Below, in pieces: positions 23,248 through 35,289 of a stretch of 60,000 nt of DNA. Location of the stretch: contig OU612065.1 in assembly GCA_914767715.1 (NCBI GenBank), forward strand, positions 4,776,001 to 4,836,000. Reading direction: 5' to 3'. A model generated the notes under the pieces. It ran no database searches, was not told the DNA's origin, and saw only the letters and a program-made list of their open reading frames with translations. Made by a program: the position numbers and the translations under genes. Source of the stretch: Membranipora membranacea (Eukaryota; Bryozoa; Gymnolaemata; Cheilostomatida; Membraniporidae). Within the stretch, counting starts at the first letter, position 1; each line of letters starts with the position of its first letter.

Positions 23248-25457
23248 ATGGCAGAAAACCAGGGACTGGCTGTTGCAAAATGCAACTTTGTTGCGAATGA
23301 TGAGATCTGGTAAGTGGAAATACCCATAAATAAAAACAACAACTCCTGATCAAGCTGACAACAGTCATGGCATGTGTCCAATGCAATAGTTCTGATTAGC
23401 CACTGATCTGATCAAAGCCAATCCATCAGCTAGATGGAAATGCGGCTGAATCCCCTTGGTTCATCACGCTCTAAAAGCTATAGACATACCAGTCCAGACC
23501 AATGATGTTGGCCAGTCCCTTGGACAACTTGGTGTAGTATGAACACATGGTCCTAAGACTAGCCATAACTGTAATAACATTCAAGAGCAGCAGCCCCATT
23601 ATATCACAAGCGATACTGTTTTATTCACTTTTCGCAGTTTTCTGTCCTGAGGTCATTAACAATAATTTGCCTCCAAGTAAGCTTAGGGGCTGTACGAGCC
23701 CTTCAATTGAACACAAAGGTGTTATGCAGACAGTCTCAGGTTATGATTTAACAACTTTGCTTCCACAAAATAAGAATCTGGTAAACTCAGTAAGAGGGTA
23801 GAAGAATATTGGCCCCCTGGAAACTTTTTGTGTTCACGGGTTATGAGTAAACAGCATCTCCATGGCTCTCTTCTTTGCAATTTTATTAAAACATTCAGAA
23901 CCTCTTAAGCGAGGCAAAGGTTATGATGTGCCAGGATCAAGAGAGGGAGAACATGGTGTAGACAATGTCAGTTAAATGTACTTATGCAATAATTGTTTCC
24001 TTTACAGGAAAGACCATGTTCACATGGAAACGGAGGCAGCAAAGAAGTGGCCAGCAAATTGGAGCTTTTTGAAGACTAAGTACACAGATGTAAGTTCTGA
24101 TATTGTAACAAACTCTTGTATACAAATAAATACCCTTGGCATTATCAAAGTAAAAGCCTTGCAAGCAACAATTTTTGAACTTGGGTGCCATGTCGCCAAA
24201 AACGGTAAACAGCAGGCTGCAAATCTGCAATATGAGTCACATATGTGGGTTAAAATCGCAAGTTTGTCACTGTCCGAAGACTGAGAAATGCAGGTGCCTT
24301 AAGGGCGTGGCCGCCATATTCCGCACCAAATTGCTCTCAGTTTGCAGGCAGGTCGGAGCACACCTGGGGCGTCAGTTGAGCCCAGTAGTCAGTAGACTGC
24401 AGCGGGATTCGAACCCAAGACCTCCAACGCGGCAGGCGCTCTAACCAACTGAGCTACCTCCTACTCCTATAAATTGTGACAATGGAAATCTATGAAAATT
24501 TTGATGATGCAGAAACTCAAATTTTGATTTCCAGTGATAGTACCCTGTGAACATCCTCCGGCAGTTAGAGTGTGGACTGTGGATGAATGTCATTGCACAT
24601 CATGAGGTCATATGCTGGTGCACCTAATGTCACTAACGATCTCAAAAACCTGAGAGGTCATTGGAACAACACAATCCTACACTTTTTACTATTTGTTTTA
24701 TTGTGTGGTCAATTCAGGACTTGACTAGTGGAGTCAAATTCAAATTTTGCTGATGCTAGTCTATGTGAAGCTTACTTAAGCCCATGGGAGCACCACAGGT
24801 TTTATTGTCCTTGCCCGTCACTCCAAGTCCCTTACTAAGTGATGTCTGTAGAGTTTGGTTTCCGTTGAGCTTGGTTGGGCTGCTTTCGCTTCATTGAGCC
24901 GGCTGGCACCTAAAGGGATAATAATAAAAGCAGCGGGGATCATGGCATTCTTAAATCCACTTAATATTCTTTCTACATTCTGTTTTCCGTTTATAAAATG
25001 GAATTTCCCTGTCTGTTGAAATATCTGATAAGTATGTCACCAGGCAGGGAAATTCCAGGGTTTGCAGTATTCAGTTATTTCCAAGTAATCAACTTTGGCT
25101 TATTTCTGAGAATTTATTAAAATTAACAAGCCAGTGGTGTTAGCAAGATGATTAGGCATATAATCTTTCGTACAATGTGTCACGTTTATTTTCTTACAGC
25201 TAGTCAAAGATGACTTCCCCTCAAAGTCATCAAAACCAAAGGATCTGCCTCCTCACCTGAAGCTCCCACCGATCACACCAGTAGAGAAATACATCAAAGT
25301 TCTGCCTTCTCCTCACCCCTTTCCAAGGACCACCACGAGTTTATATGGCTGGCGTAGCTCGAGCTATGAGCACAGATTGGAGAGATATGGGGGATACGCT
25401 CGTAACAGAGGGACCCTCGTCAAGCAGCTCAACTGGCCATCAGAAGCAGTGAGCTAA
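23248..25457 (+). CDS. CIMIP1: Ciliary microtubule inner protein 1 homologue (C20orf85 family), 3 exons, 133 aa
   Basis: Exons 23248-23309, 24008-24089 and 25200-25457 join in matching phases (2, then 0) to give 133 residues; the human protein is of similar length. Exon 1 ends FVANDEIW, corresponding to the family's conserved N-terminal DEIWK. Exon 2 has ETEAAKKWPANWSFL, matching the W-P-x-N-W-x-F-L block. Exon 3 carries the family hallmark ITPVEKYIKVLPSPHPFP, then YGWRSS and a terminal QLNWP. Family members are microtubule inner proteins in the lumen of axonemal doublets of motile cilia, so the organism should have motile cilia or flagella. The start is the first ATG in the exon and its context fits. 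It lies head-to-head with the CUB/LDLa gene, and intron 2 contains a tRNA-derived SINE. Confidence 0.92.
24290..24465 (-). mobile_element. tRNA-derived SINE in CIMIP1 intron 2
   Basis: Read on the minus strand it has a perfect RNA polymerase III A box, TAGCTCAGTTGG (24456-24445), and B box, GGTTCGAATCC (within 24416-24404), spaced as in a tRNA. The bases after the T-arm do not pair with the 5' acceptor strand and the sequence runs on, GC-richer than its surroundings, for about 110 bases. That is typical of a tRNA-derived SINE rather than a working tRNA. Target-site duplications were not found, so the ends are approximate. Confidence 0.65.
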
Positions 25458-26893
25458 TAACTGTCATTGCCTACTACTCTATACTACAGAGTATGTCCTA
25501 AATTTCTTCTTTTTTTTTTAAATAGTGTCGATTTGTCTGTAAAACTGCTAGGATCTTTTTTTGGACAAATGTCACTTTTTTAAAGATTACATGTAAAGGA
25601 GTTATTCACAAAAACACCTTTTTGCTTCCAAAATTTTCCTTCTCCATCTTGCCTCTCCAATTAACATTATTCCTGTATTTTTTTACCATCAAATTTGAAG
25701 TTGTTTGTCTCGTTTTCCGTTCTGGCGATCAGATCTGTCTCCTTGTTGTCATAATAATTATCTGTTTCCAGTTACTTGCTCCATATGTTGATAAGTCATA
25801 ACCACATATATTACTGTTCCCCTAATATCTACACAGCACACATGGATGTTTTTTTTTCTCTAAGATAGTAATTAACTTTTGTGACAGGGAGAAGCAAGCC
25901 ATTATCCCAAGTTTATTCCTGGAAGCATTGTTTCCATATTTTCTGACAACGAAATGACAATCATGGCTGTGCAATTTCAATTTGTGATAATATCTTCTCA
26001 TTATTGTCCGTCAGAAACTGCTCAAATAGAATACATTGTGCTATTTTGTGTTTAATAGATTTATAATAAATTAATAAATATTAGCCTTTTTTCAAATTTA
26101 GCAGAAGTTTAATCACAAATAACCATATGCATACCTATATATAATCTAGAGTACCCAAACTTAGCCCAGGCTTCTGGATGTGGCATAACATGCCACTAAC
26201 CTAACTAACATAATATGCCACTAACATGCCTAACATCATTTAAATATTTGTGGTTATTTCCAACTAAATTTCATTTCACGACAATAATACATGTCTTGTC
26301 TTGTAATGCTAGAGATTCATCATTCTGGACATGCTGCACAAAGTCAGATCTCTTTCAACACTGCTTACCATATCCATCCCATATCTGCTCTACACAAAAA
26401 TCTCTTGCTGTGTTCCAGCTTTACTGTGCTGATTGTGTATAAGTTTCTTTGCTCTTGCGAGACTGTCGCGCATCTCTAATTTCCGCTGACACCATGCTTT
26501 TGAAACTACAAATAATCGTGTCGTAAAGGAATGATGGAACAACATGAAGGGGAAACAATATACATATATCCGAGGAAGAATTCAGTAAGACACAAGTTCT
26601 CTACATTGAGCGAATTAATCTCTGGTGATGCAACAGAATGTAGTAAACTGGGACCATTGTGGAAAACATTTTTATACTCTCAGTGTATAGCCTACTTTTT
26701 GCCCATAATTCAGCCTCTATACCAGACACAGATTTCTAATACTATCAGTATCTAAGAAACGACCTCGATCCACCAAGGGGGACGAGATAGCAGTGGTAGC
26801 AACGATATCCAAACTGTAGTATTTGCATAATTTACCCAAAAAAGATTTTTTTGTCAATTAAACATCTCCATCAGTGTTAGCATATATACAGTG
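25458..26893. other. Intergenic, convergent between CIMIP1 and the 243-aa gene
   Basis: AT-rich with homopolymer runs. It must contain the 3' ends of both genes; AATAAA words near 26068 on the plus strand could serve CIMIP1. Short ORFs at 26215-26755 show no splice-site or family support. Confidence 0.5.
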
Positions 26894-29800
26894 TCATCTG
26901 TAATTGCAGAAGGGAATATACAATTGGTGATTTGTATTACCCTCTGTGTATATATAAACTTTGCGTTGTCTGAGAGAGCTTAGAAAACCAGACATATGAC
27001 CATCTCTCCCAGCCAGACCAGCTCCCGGTTCCACCGCCAATATTCCTCCACTAGCCTGATCTTTGATTAAGCTTTCTTCCTGTTCCTCATTTAAACATTC
27101 ACCCCCGGAGATTATTTGATCGAGGCCAGTCTCATCAGTCTGGCTCTGACATATTGGGATCAAGTCAAGATTTATTGTCAACACCTGAAAGAAAGTTCAG
27201 TAAGCGGTGCTGACTTATATATTATACAAGGTTTCTATAGGAATACAACAGCATTTGAATCAACTCAGGGAAATAAATAACCATCACCTTCTAATAAATC
27301 ATACAATTTTAATAAATGTACATCAGAATCTCCGATTTGATGCAGACAGACTAATTATTCCACATAAAACCAAAGATATATGTAACAGATAATAAAATAG
27401 TAAAGCAATATATAAATTAAATACCTTCCACCTGCCATCAGACAGATTGATGGTTTCAAACACCTCCTCCTGCAGTCTGGAATTATTTTTCAGGTCATAA
27501 AGAATGTCGTTAGCAATCTTTCTGTTCAAAAGCTAGAAAAAATCAATCAGACAATTCACCTGGTGCCTCTATAAAAGTTCTCCCAGCAATACATTAAATG
27601 TTGATGGCACCATGAGATTCACCAGATAGGAAAAATAGTACTCATGGCTTAATTTGACATTAGTCTGCAGTTTTTTGCGTACATGCGACCTAGGACAGGA
27701 ATTATAAAATATATAGACATTGTGGGGTCAGCGTTTCAATACAATCTACCAGCAATGTTAATTAACAAGCAGGATTTACCAGCAATCCACACAATTATGT
27801 CAACTCTTATGGAAATGAGCAGACATTAGAATGCCCCAAAATGGTATGATCAAAATTTTTGTGTTAATACTCCATCGGGTCTATCACTATAGTTCTGAGT
27901 AATCAAGTAAAAAAATAATTTTACAATCGAGGGTAAAAAATCATAGCCGGCAAGGTAAATTTCAGTGTCGCATATATGGTGGATCCAGTTCCACAGGTAT
28001 ATGAGGCAACAAAACAACATCACTTTCTTGATCTGTCTATGTTGAAACCAGATTAAAAGACTTTTCCTATACTTACATATCGCAACCTCTTACTGCTAAT
28101 ACCAGTTTCATCTTGCAGGGGATTATACAGTAAGTCATCAGCGGTTAATCTTGTAATGCTGATGCTGCTTTGAGTTAAACACGACTGTTGTTTTGATGTT
28201 TCATATTCATCGCTGATAATCCCCTCCTTGCCCTCAATAGAATCTGTAGACAGTTCTACTCTGACATCCTGAAAAACAAAAAATAAGCATGTGTTATTTG
28301 CTCAACTTTGTCTGACCAGGTCCCTGTGCCTGGTTTAAATGATGTGTTTGTGTGAGGGGATGGAGGTATGTTATATCAGCGTCTGCTGAGCTTGGAGTGT
28401 GCTCATTTTTTCAGGTTCTTTTGAGTTTATATCAAGCTACTTTAAATGGAACCTCCTAACTGATGGGTACGCGGAGGGATTTTGGCACAGTGGAACCACC
28501 AATTCGTAGTTGGTTTCCACGCACTTTTTATAGATTATTTTCAGGAAATTCCTGACATCTTTGTCATTTCCATAATATTTTTCATATGGAGCATTTCACT
28601 GAATTTTGTTGTTGGGTTATTGTATAGCAAAAGCCAAGCCATTATTAACCTAATAGTCATCCAAAAGCATTATCAAAACAAGGAGTAACACGCTATTACT
28701 CTATCAAAACGAGCAAACCTCATTATATTTTGAGAACATAGTGGTTCTATTCTTAAAATAGGCTACATGAATTTTAATGTAGCTATAGTGTCAGAGATTC
28801 TTCGTGTTATATAATGATACCTGAAATTTCAGGTATTGTAAACCCGATTGGCATCAAAGTAATCCGGAAAGCAAGGTTTATCAAAATTTTCAGATCAAGT
28901 TAGACGCCCTGGCTATGGGGGTAGCAACTCCAAATACAGAAAAACTGGATCATACTCGATCTAATCAGGGAGGATCTAATGAAGTCGCCTTTGCCATACC
29001 ATTGTAATTGAGATGGACAATGGCAGCAACAGGCAACTGCCAAAAACTAGGACAGATTGAACAATGACGTTATGTAAGAAAAGGGGAATCCCTATGGATT
29101 TGGGCAGGTTAGCAAGCCGTCAAGTGTCGCTGGCAGACGAGCTCAGTGACATTAAGATGTGTTAGTGTTAGGTGTGGATATATTATGAATTATTTTTTGT
29201 TTGATAAGATAGTTTCCGTAGTTAGATTTCATCACAGCAAAAAAGTAAGATGAGTGTGAAACAAATTAGAGAGCAAATATGATACAGTTTGTGCCCAAGT
29301 ATGTAATATTTCCAATATTATCATAACAATTCATGTTATTCATTTTTTACAATCTGTAGCCTGTTTTAACCAAATTGGAAAAGTCAAAGTTTGAGTAATG
29401 AACAACCCCAAAAATGTGAGGAAACTGGCTCAACTCCAGACATGTTTCCGCCTTTTCATTGGTTTTCTTCCCACCTCTGCATTACCATCAAAATAAGAAA
29501 TTTAAAAACACATCAATGTGTAGCTTCACATGTCTATTGAAGATCTGATTGCATCTCCCACTCACAAAAACTGGTTCAACAACCATTTTCTCTATTGTAC
29601 AGGATATATTGTACAGGATAATAGGTATTAACATCACAGAGCATTTGGCAAAAAATTCATAATATTGTTTACCTGTTTGAAACAGTCTGGCTCTGACACT
29701 ATTCTTATCCAGTCACTCTGAGCAAAAACTGATGGGTGACCAGCATCTCCCTATAAATAATCAATCCAGGCTATTTATGGCTTTATTTAGCAATCCCAAA

Positions 29801-30175
29801 ATCACATAGCCTAACCACAACTACCACATTTTTATGGAAGCCCAGATTTTTGGGGGAGATTTATGAGGCAGACAGACAACCCACAGTGGTGTCAATCTGA
29901 AGTCCCAGACACATACTGTCAAATTCTGTAAAAATATGTGCCAATGTGGTGATAAAAAGTGAGAATCAATCAGCACATACATCAGGTCCTGGGCGTTAAT
30001 GACACCTTTCCAAAATAATGAGGTTATATGGCTATTCAATAGTCTGGCAGACGTAGGCAAACAAGCAAACACTATGAGAAAAAGTTATAGAAAGAATGGT
30101 GGTGATACTTGCTTCGATATCTTCGTCCCGTAGCAATGGATTGCAGCTCTCTTGACTTTTCTGATGCCACTCCAT
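26894..30175 (-). CDS. Unrecognised protein, 5 exons, 243 aa
   Basis: Exons 30175-30109, 29746-29673, 28268-28077, 27532-27425 and 27184-26894; exons 3 to 5 join in phase 0 with strong polypyrimidine acceptors and GTAAGT-like donors. The exon 1/2 junction is less sure: it needs the acceptor GGGAG rather than the nearby TATAG to keep frame. The protein starts MEWHQKSQES, is acidic and hydrophilic in its middle (SDWIRIVSEPD, RLTADDLLYNPL), has a likely helical block (NRKIANDILYDLKN, LQEEVFETINL) followed by SDGRWKVLTINLDLIP, a Gly-rich linker (GGILAVEPGAGLAGRDG), and ends IYTEGNTNHQLYIPF. No signal peptide or TM is seen. I do not recognise the family. Its ATG lies 559 bases downstream of the ATPAF2 stop, on the same strand. 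Confidence 0.7.
28817..28836. repeat. Perfect 20-bp palindrome
   Basis: ATACCTGAAATTTCAGGTAT, no spacer, in intron 2 of the 243-aa gene. Confidence 0.95.
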
Positions 30176-30734
30176 TATGCTTGACAGAGAGTGTTAGCTG
30201 AGAGTAAGCTTAAATCAAAGCAGTATGCTATGACTGTCTAGTTCTATATGCTGACCTAGCCATGACACGAGGCTACTTTTTCAAACCAAAAAAGTAAGGC
30301 TAATGCTGACCCATGTGACAATTTCATCATTCGAACTTTTTGACTTTTTTGTAGTTATCTTAATGTCAGCATGAATAAGCAACGGTAAAAAATCTGATAT
30401 AACAGTTAGTTTTCATCTCAACATCTGGTGATATGGCCTTTAGTGATAGTGATTCACCTCTTTTTTTTTATACAATGACAAAATATCACTGTTTTTTCTG
30501 TCTGATCCAACGTACTTGTAATTTGACATAGATCATGAGATTCATGAATAGATGTTGATGCAAGCCGGTAAATGGGTAGCATTGATAAGAACTCAAGATT
30601 CAAAATGTTTGGGTAGAGTTAACATGATCTTTTAAAACTCAGAATCAGTTGCAGATCTATAAAAGCCGTGGTGAGTGGGTACAGTACATCATCATCATCA
30701 TCATCTTAAATTCCACTTCATGAGGATGTAGTGT
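30176..30734. other. Intergenic spacer between ATPAF2 and the 243-aa gene
   Basis: Short spacer (559 bases) with same-strand genes on both sides. It should contain the ATPAF2 3' UTR and the downstream promoter. It includes a short ATC microsatellite at about 30688-30706. No distinct promoter motif is seen. Confidence 0.5.
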
Positions 30735-33700
30735 TCACATCATGAAGTTAGACTTCTGTTTTGATTGAGTGCTGCTGAAGTCATGGCAGAGGTGAATGAA
30801 AATTGTAGCAGCAGCAACCCTTGCTTGGGTTTCCTGTACTTCAATATCATGGGACCACTCAACAGACCCCCATGTTTCAATCTGGTATGCTTGTTCGAGT
30901 CTTGAGAGGTATACCGCTCGTTCAACATCTATTTCGCTTTCACATAGGGCTAAGGCTAGTGAAAGAGATTTCAGGCATTCCACACTCTGCTGTAAGCCTA
31001 AAATCAGAGGGTACCTTCACATAACAATATCACAGGTAACCTCAATCATAGTAAAATAGGGGGTGTTGTTTATCTCCACTTTTGTTCTCTATATATACTA
31101 ATCGGATTACATCAAGCCTGAGTAATATTACTGTAACTAAATATGCATAATACTGTAACTAAATATGCATTATCGGCTGCATTGGCAATCAGTCTGATCT
31201 AAATACTTACTTTGATGAGATTAAAAGAATTTCTAAACAATGTGATGATTTAAATCTTTTATAAAACCCAACTAAGACCTAAGAAATTACGTTCTCAACC
31301 CAGCATGTTAAACCCCATCCTCCTACTCTTGTATTGAATGGAACAAATAATGTATTGTCTGATAAAGTTAGACACCTTGGTGTTATAGTATATCAGGATT
31401 TGAGCTTTCATGAGAATGTACAATCAGTGGTTACAACGGCAGCTAGAAGAATGTATATTGTGAAGAATTTTGTGTATTTTAGTTCTAAGCCTCTAGCCAA
31501 CATGTTATTCAAAAGCTTTATCATGTCCCTCATCTCCGATTGTTTACCTATCATTTTTACTTGTATCTATGCCAGTGATAAAAAGGCTATCAGAAATATT
31601 TTTAAAGATTGTTTTAAACTTGGTATTGAGTATCACGGCATGGATTTACACATTCAGAAACATACTAAATCACTTGCCATCAAATACATAGAAGATGACG
31701 ACCATTTCATTAATGAATTTTTGAGTCAATGCCCCTCCGGAAGATATCGTACTGCTAAATATAGAGGAGCATGGGGCAGAGACAGTTTTTTACACCACCT
31801 TGTACATACTTTAAATGATATTTTGTTTTAAACAATCCTGCAGAGCTTTTTTCCATTTTTGTTCATGTCTTCTTTTAAGGCCAGTATTTACACCGAATTT
31901 CGCATTATGTAATATTGTCTGTCATATGTAATAAATCAATCAAAGTATGATCTACATGTACAAACAAAGTTCACAGGTTGTTTGATCCGTCAGTCACTAC
32001 CAGATAAAAATTAGTTGTACAAACTGATGATCATGGAATTCTTTGAATGTAATATTCAGAATTGGCTATGACCTTGTCCCTAAGTGTAGTCGGCCGCTAA
32101 GATAAAGATAAGTTGGGAAATTATCAGTTTTTTTTGTTAGCAACACAGAAAACAGCCCAAAACACTGTGATAGAATTTAAATGATGTATTTTAAGATGAT
32201 TATGATATAAATCAACTTACCAGTGAGAGTCCAATCTGAATAAGATTTTAGCTGCTTTTCTAAGGTCTTGTATGTCTCATCCGGTATCGAAGGTGAAAGC
32301 AGACCAACAGTTGGTTCTAAAGTTATGCCATATCTGTAAAGAATAACACAAAACAACATTACTTACTGAATCGATCATTAAAAAGCAATAAAAACTTATT
32401 TGGTTTTGACAATAGAGGAACTTCAGAATAGCTAGAAACTACATCAACAAGAGTTACTTCCCCATGTCATAGACAAGGACAACTCCACAACAAAGCACCA
32501 TCCAGAGTTATATTAGCCGAAAATGAGGTGCTCGCAACCGCTGGTGAAACCACTTGAACCGCCGTTGTGAGCACCGTTTATGAGGATCAGCTGGTATTAC
32601 TGTCAAAAAATGTGTTTCTTGCATTGACGAGGATATGAACATTTTGAGATTGAATCAACTGAGTGTAGGTGGACTATAACACCACCTTTGTTTGAACCAC
32701 AAAAGAACAGGATCCCAATTTTCTTGCTGAAACTTGACTAGTTTTTCAGGCTCCTCCATCCTAAAACTGGAAAAGATACACGCAATGTTACTTATTGAGA
32801 TCATACAGGCAACATTACAAATTGTTTCAATTTATTGGAATAGAAGGAATATCTACGATTTCAACGTGATGACTTGTTTTATTAAATAAAACTCCGTTTA
32901 TAGTCTCGATACCCTGTGATCCCGTGTGAGCAACCATGATGTTGCTTGGTTTTTTTGCCTCAGTATCAGTACGGGTCTACGGACTGGGTCCCGATGGGGC
33001 ACAGGAGCATTTGAGGTGGGATGCTTTTCCTGACACCACCGTGACACGCCGGCAATCGAACACGGGACCTCTCGATTGAAAGACCTATGACTTACCCATT
33101 GCGCCACGGTCGCTCCTGACTTGTTTTATTAAATGGATTCAGCAAATTGCATATTTTGATGCTCATTGAACATTACCCAAGGCCTCTGCTGGAGCTAGAT
33201 GTACATATAAACTCCTTATACCATTAAAAGGGAAATTGAAAATAAAATATAGTCACTACTCAATAGTGAATAAAGCTGTGATTGATCCCAAAAATTGGGC
33301 GCCTTTGTAATACTATTGTTACATTTACAGCAGACAGACATACATACCACAGCGTATCTGACCCTAAGAAGTGACAGATACCTCTCACTATCTGAGATCT
33401 TGCCCGATGTGTAGGATTATCTATGGCTGTGTTACATAGAGATGTCTATAACATAAATGGGAATACGTCCTATTCCATATTGTGAAAAGAGCTAAAAAAC
33501 CGATTGATCAGTTTGATTTTGTAATAAGTGGCTGGCTAGCTTAGTTAAAAAACTGGACCCACAGTCCTGAATTACTTTTCAGTGGAGTTGAGCAGACTCA
33601 GTGGTCAAGGGCGCAATGGGTGTCAAACACAACGATATCAATTTTATACGCTTGATTTCAAAGAACTATATATGACAAAAGGTCAGATACTTACTATATG

Positions 33701-34386
33701 CATTGAGCTTCTCTGTATAAGTTCCTTTTGAGAATTCCACTCTGCAGCAACAGCCAGAGCTAATCCTTCACCGGGTACCTGCAGAACACTGCCTATGGGC
33801 GTCTTCAGCTTCCTAGTATCCAGATTTATTTCATAATAACCTGCTCTGCCAGCTGCTTGAGTTATGTGGGCGGTTTTGTAAAATTTCTTTAAATCTAACA
33901 TGGAAAAAAATTTGTCGTATAGATTGGATAAACTATCTTCAGTTTAATTAGTTCAATAAATTATCAAAAAATTGTGGTCTATATAAGTATATCAAATATG
34001 AGCCCATAAAGTGAGCTAAGGTCCAGATTTGTCAGACTGACACCTATGGGTAGCTTAATCATGTGCACACAAAGAGAAACATTAACTTTCAAGGGGGAGC
34101 TTATTAAGCCATGTAGGCTTACTAATGTTCACAGTACCGAAATTTATAGAATTGTGCGTAGCAATATAAATATATAGATTTATAGGTTTATTGAAGCAAT
34201 ATATGGACCAATATAAGGAAACTAGCTAATTAACTTAAACATACCTTTCCCAATCATGCTGTGGTTCCTATGAGGAGCTGCATGGACAGGCTTTGTGATT
34301 AGTCTGAATAGTGATGACATACTTTTCATGACAGATGTGTCGTTTAATCTTTGAATGCAGCATGCTTTTCCTATTATAGAGGCCAT
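30735..34386 (-). CDS. ATPAF2: ATP synthase mitochondrial F1 complex assembly factor 2 (ATP12), 6 exons, 296 aa
   Basis: Exons 34386-34245, 33894-33695, 33445-33348, 32760-32686, 32333-32221 and 30997-30735 join with consistent phases to 296 residues, close to the human length. ATP12 is the matrix chaperone that binds free F1 alpha subunit during ATP synthase assembly. Residues 1-47 are Ser/Arg/Lys-rich without acidic clusters, fitting a mitochondrial presequence. Family blocks in order: KKFYKTAHITQ, YEINLDTRKLKTP, ALAVAAEWNSQ, SLCNTAIDNPT, EEPEKLVKFQQENWDPVLLW, SIPDET, then VERAVYLSRLEQAYQIE, GSVEWSHDIE and ARVAAATIFIHLC at the C-terminus. Intron 5 (1.2 kb) holds an antisense reverse transcriptase remnant, and intron 4 a SINE. 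Its start lies 3.5 kb from the oppositely oriented TOM1 start. Confidence 0.95.
31060..31940 (+). pseudogene. Non-LTR reverse transcriptase 3' fragment in ATPAF2 intron 5
   Basis: The open part (31334-31831, 165 codons) carries the region just after the RT palm: VRHLGVIVYQDLSFHENV, then AARRMYIVKNF and FIMSLISDCLPIIF, as at the C-termini of CR1/L2/jockey-type elements. The preceding 250 bases keep related reading with in-frame stops, and an ATAAATCAATCAA tail follows at about 31929. The catalytic FADD motif is not intact. It is 5'-truncated, as non-LTR insertions usually are, and antisense to ATPAF2. Boundaries are approximate. Confidence 0.7.
32870..33134 (-). mobile_element. tRNA-derived SINE with 18-bp target-site duplication
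   Basis: A 229-base body (32888-33116) is flanked by exact 18-base direct repeats, TGACTTGTTTTATTAAAT, at 32870-32887 and 33117-33134. Read on the minus strand the head is tRNA-like: CCGTGGCGCAATGGGTAAG (A box) and GTGTTCGATTGCC (B box). Then comes GGTGTCAGGAAAAGCATCCC, a block I recall from RTE-type LINE-mobilised SINEs. The exact duplication indicates a fairly recent insertion into intron 3 of ATPAF2 (between exon 3, ending 33348, and exon 4, starting 32760). Confidence 0.9.
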
Positions 34387-35190
34387 TTCCTAGATGAGAG
34401 TTTGAGACAATTGGGAGTTTCTGTTGGGTTGTTCAGAACCTATCTGCAAAAAAATAATAGGTCTAATTTAAAAAGCTGACGAAAAAGTGCACCTTATGGC
34501 TAAAACCTTATTTGCAGACACCATGTATAATACGGTACACGTGTTGGGGCCACTCAAAATTAATTGACATGGTATAACACACAATGTCTAGGACTCATAT
34601 CGTAATACAGAGACAATTACAATGAATCACAATTTGAGGCTGTTGCTGCAAATGGGCAGGTATCAAGTTGTAACTGCAAGCAATTTTAAACTCAAGTAAA
34701 TCATCTTGCATTGTTACTTGAGTCAAAGTAGAACCAACGCTCCGTCACAGTATCATGCTAAAAAATTCAATGTGGTGCCGTCAGAGAAAAATAATGAAGA
34801 GCAGCTATCCCCTATGTTATCCACCATTAATTACTGTAACTCTAATTTTTGCTCCCAATGAGTAAGCGTTGGCAGAATTAGGCACGACAATGGCCTAAGG
34901 CACCTGGAGTTTGTATATATATACTGCCGTTGTGTAGTCCAATTTCACAGTAAAATAGAAGATGCCAGTAATGCCGATAATGCGTTCGTATAGAATTAGG
35001 GCTGACAGTGAAGCTAACACCTTCTCAGCATGCCCACTACTGGGGATTGTGAGCATGTACTACCTCCAAGTTCTAGGGACAAAAACGGGCATAGCAAGGA
35101 GGATACTAATATTATCACTCGTCGTGCAGAGTGACATACCTACTAACTTCTTGCTACCATGCAGTTACCAGGGGCATGGAGAATGCCATT
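34387..35190. other. ATPAF2 upstream region
   Basis: Contains the ATPAF2 promoter and 5' UTR by position. No gene is supported; a 124-codon plus-strand ORF (34962-35336) has no recognisable domain and overlaps the repeat array beginning at 35191. A TATATATATA stretch lies at about 34915. Confidence 0.45.
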
Positions 35191-35268
35191 CGTTTCGCCC
35201 CCATTTTTGTTTCGTCCCTGCACATGTTCGTCTTTTCTCAGTTCGTCCCTATATTTGGTTGAACTCAG
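35191..35268 (-). repeat. Array of about 16-bp GGGACGAA units, inverted copy
   Basis: On the minus strand, degenerate units such as GGGACGAACTGAGAAAA and GGGACGAAACAAAAATG follow one another. They match, in opposite orientation, the array at 36881-36980, and the two bracket a reverse transcriptase relic. Confidence 0.75.
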
Positions 35269-35289
35269 TTATAGGAGTTGTGCTCCCTT

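Noticed and set aside
24404-24456. Intact tRNA gene on the minus strand
   Set aside because: A and B boxes are good, but the acceptor stem does not close, and a non-tRNA body follows; called a SINE instead.
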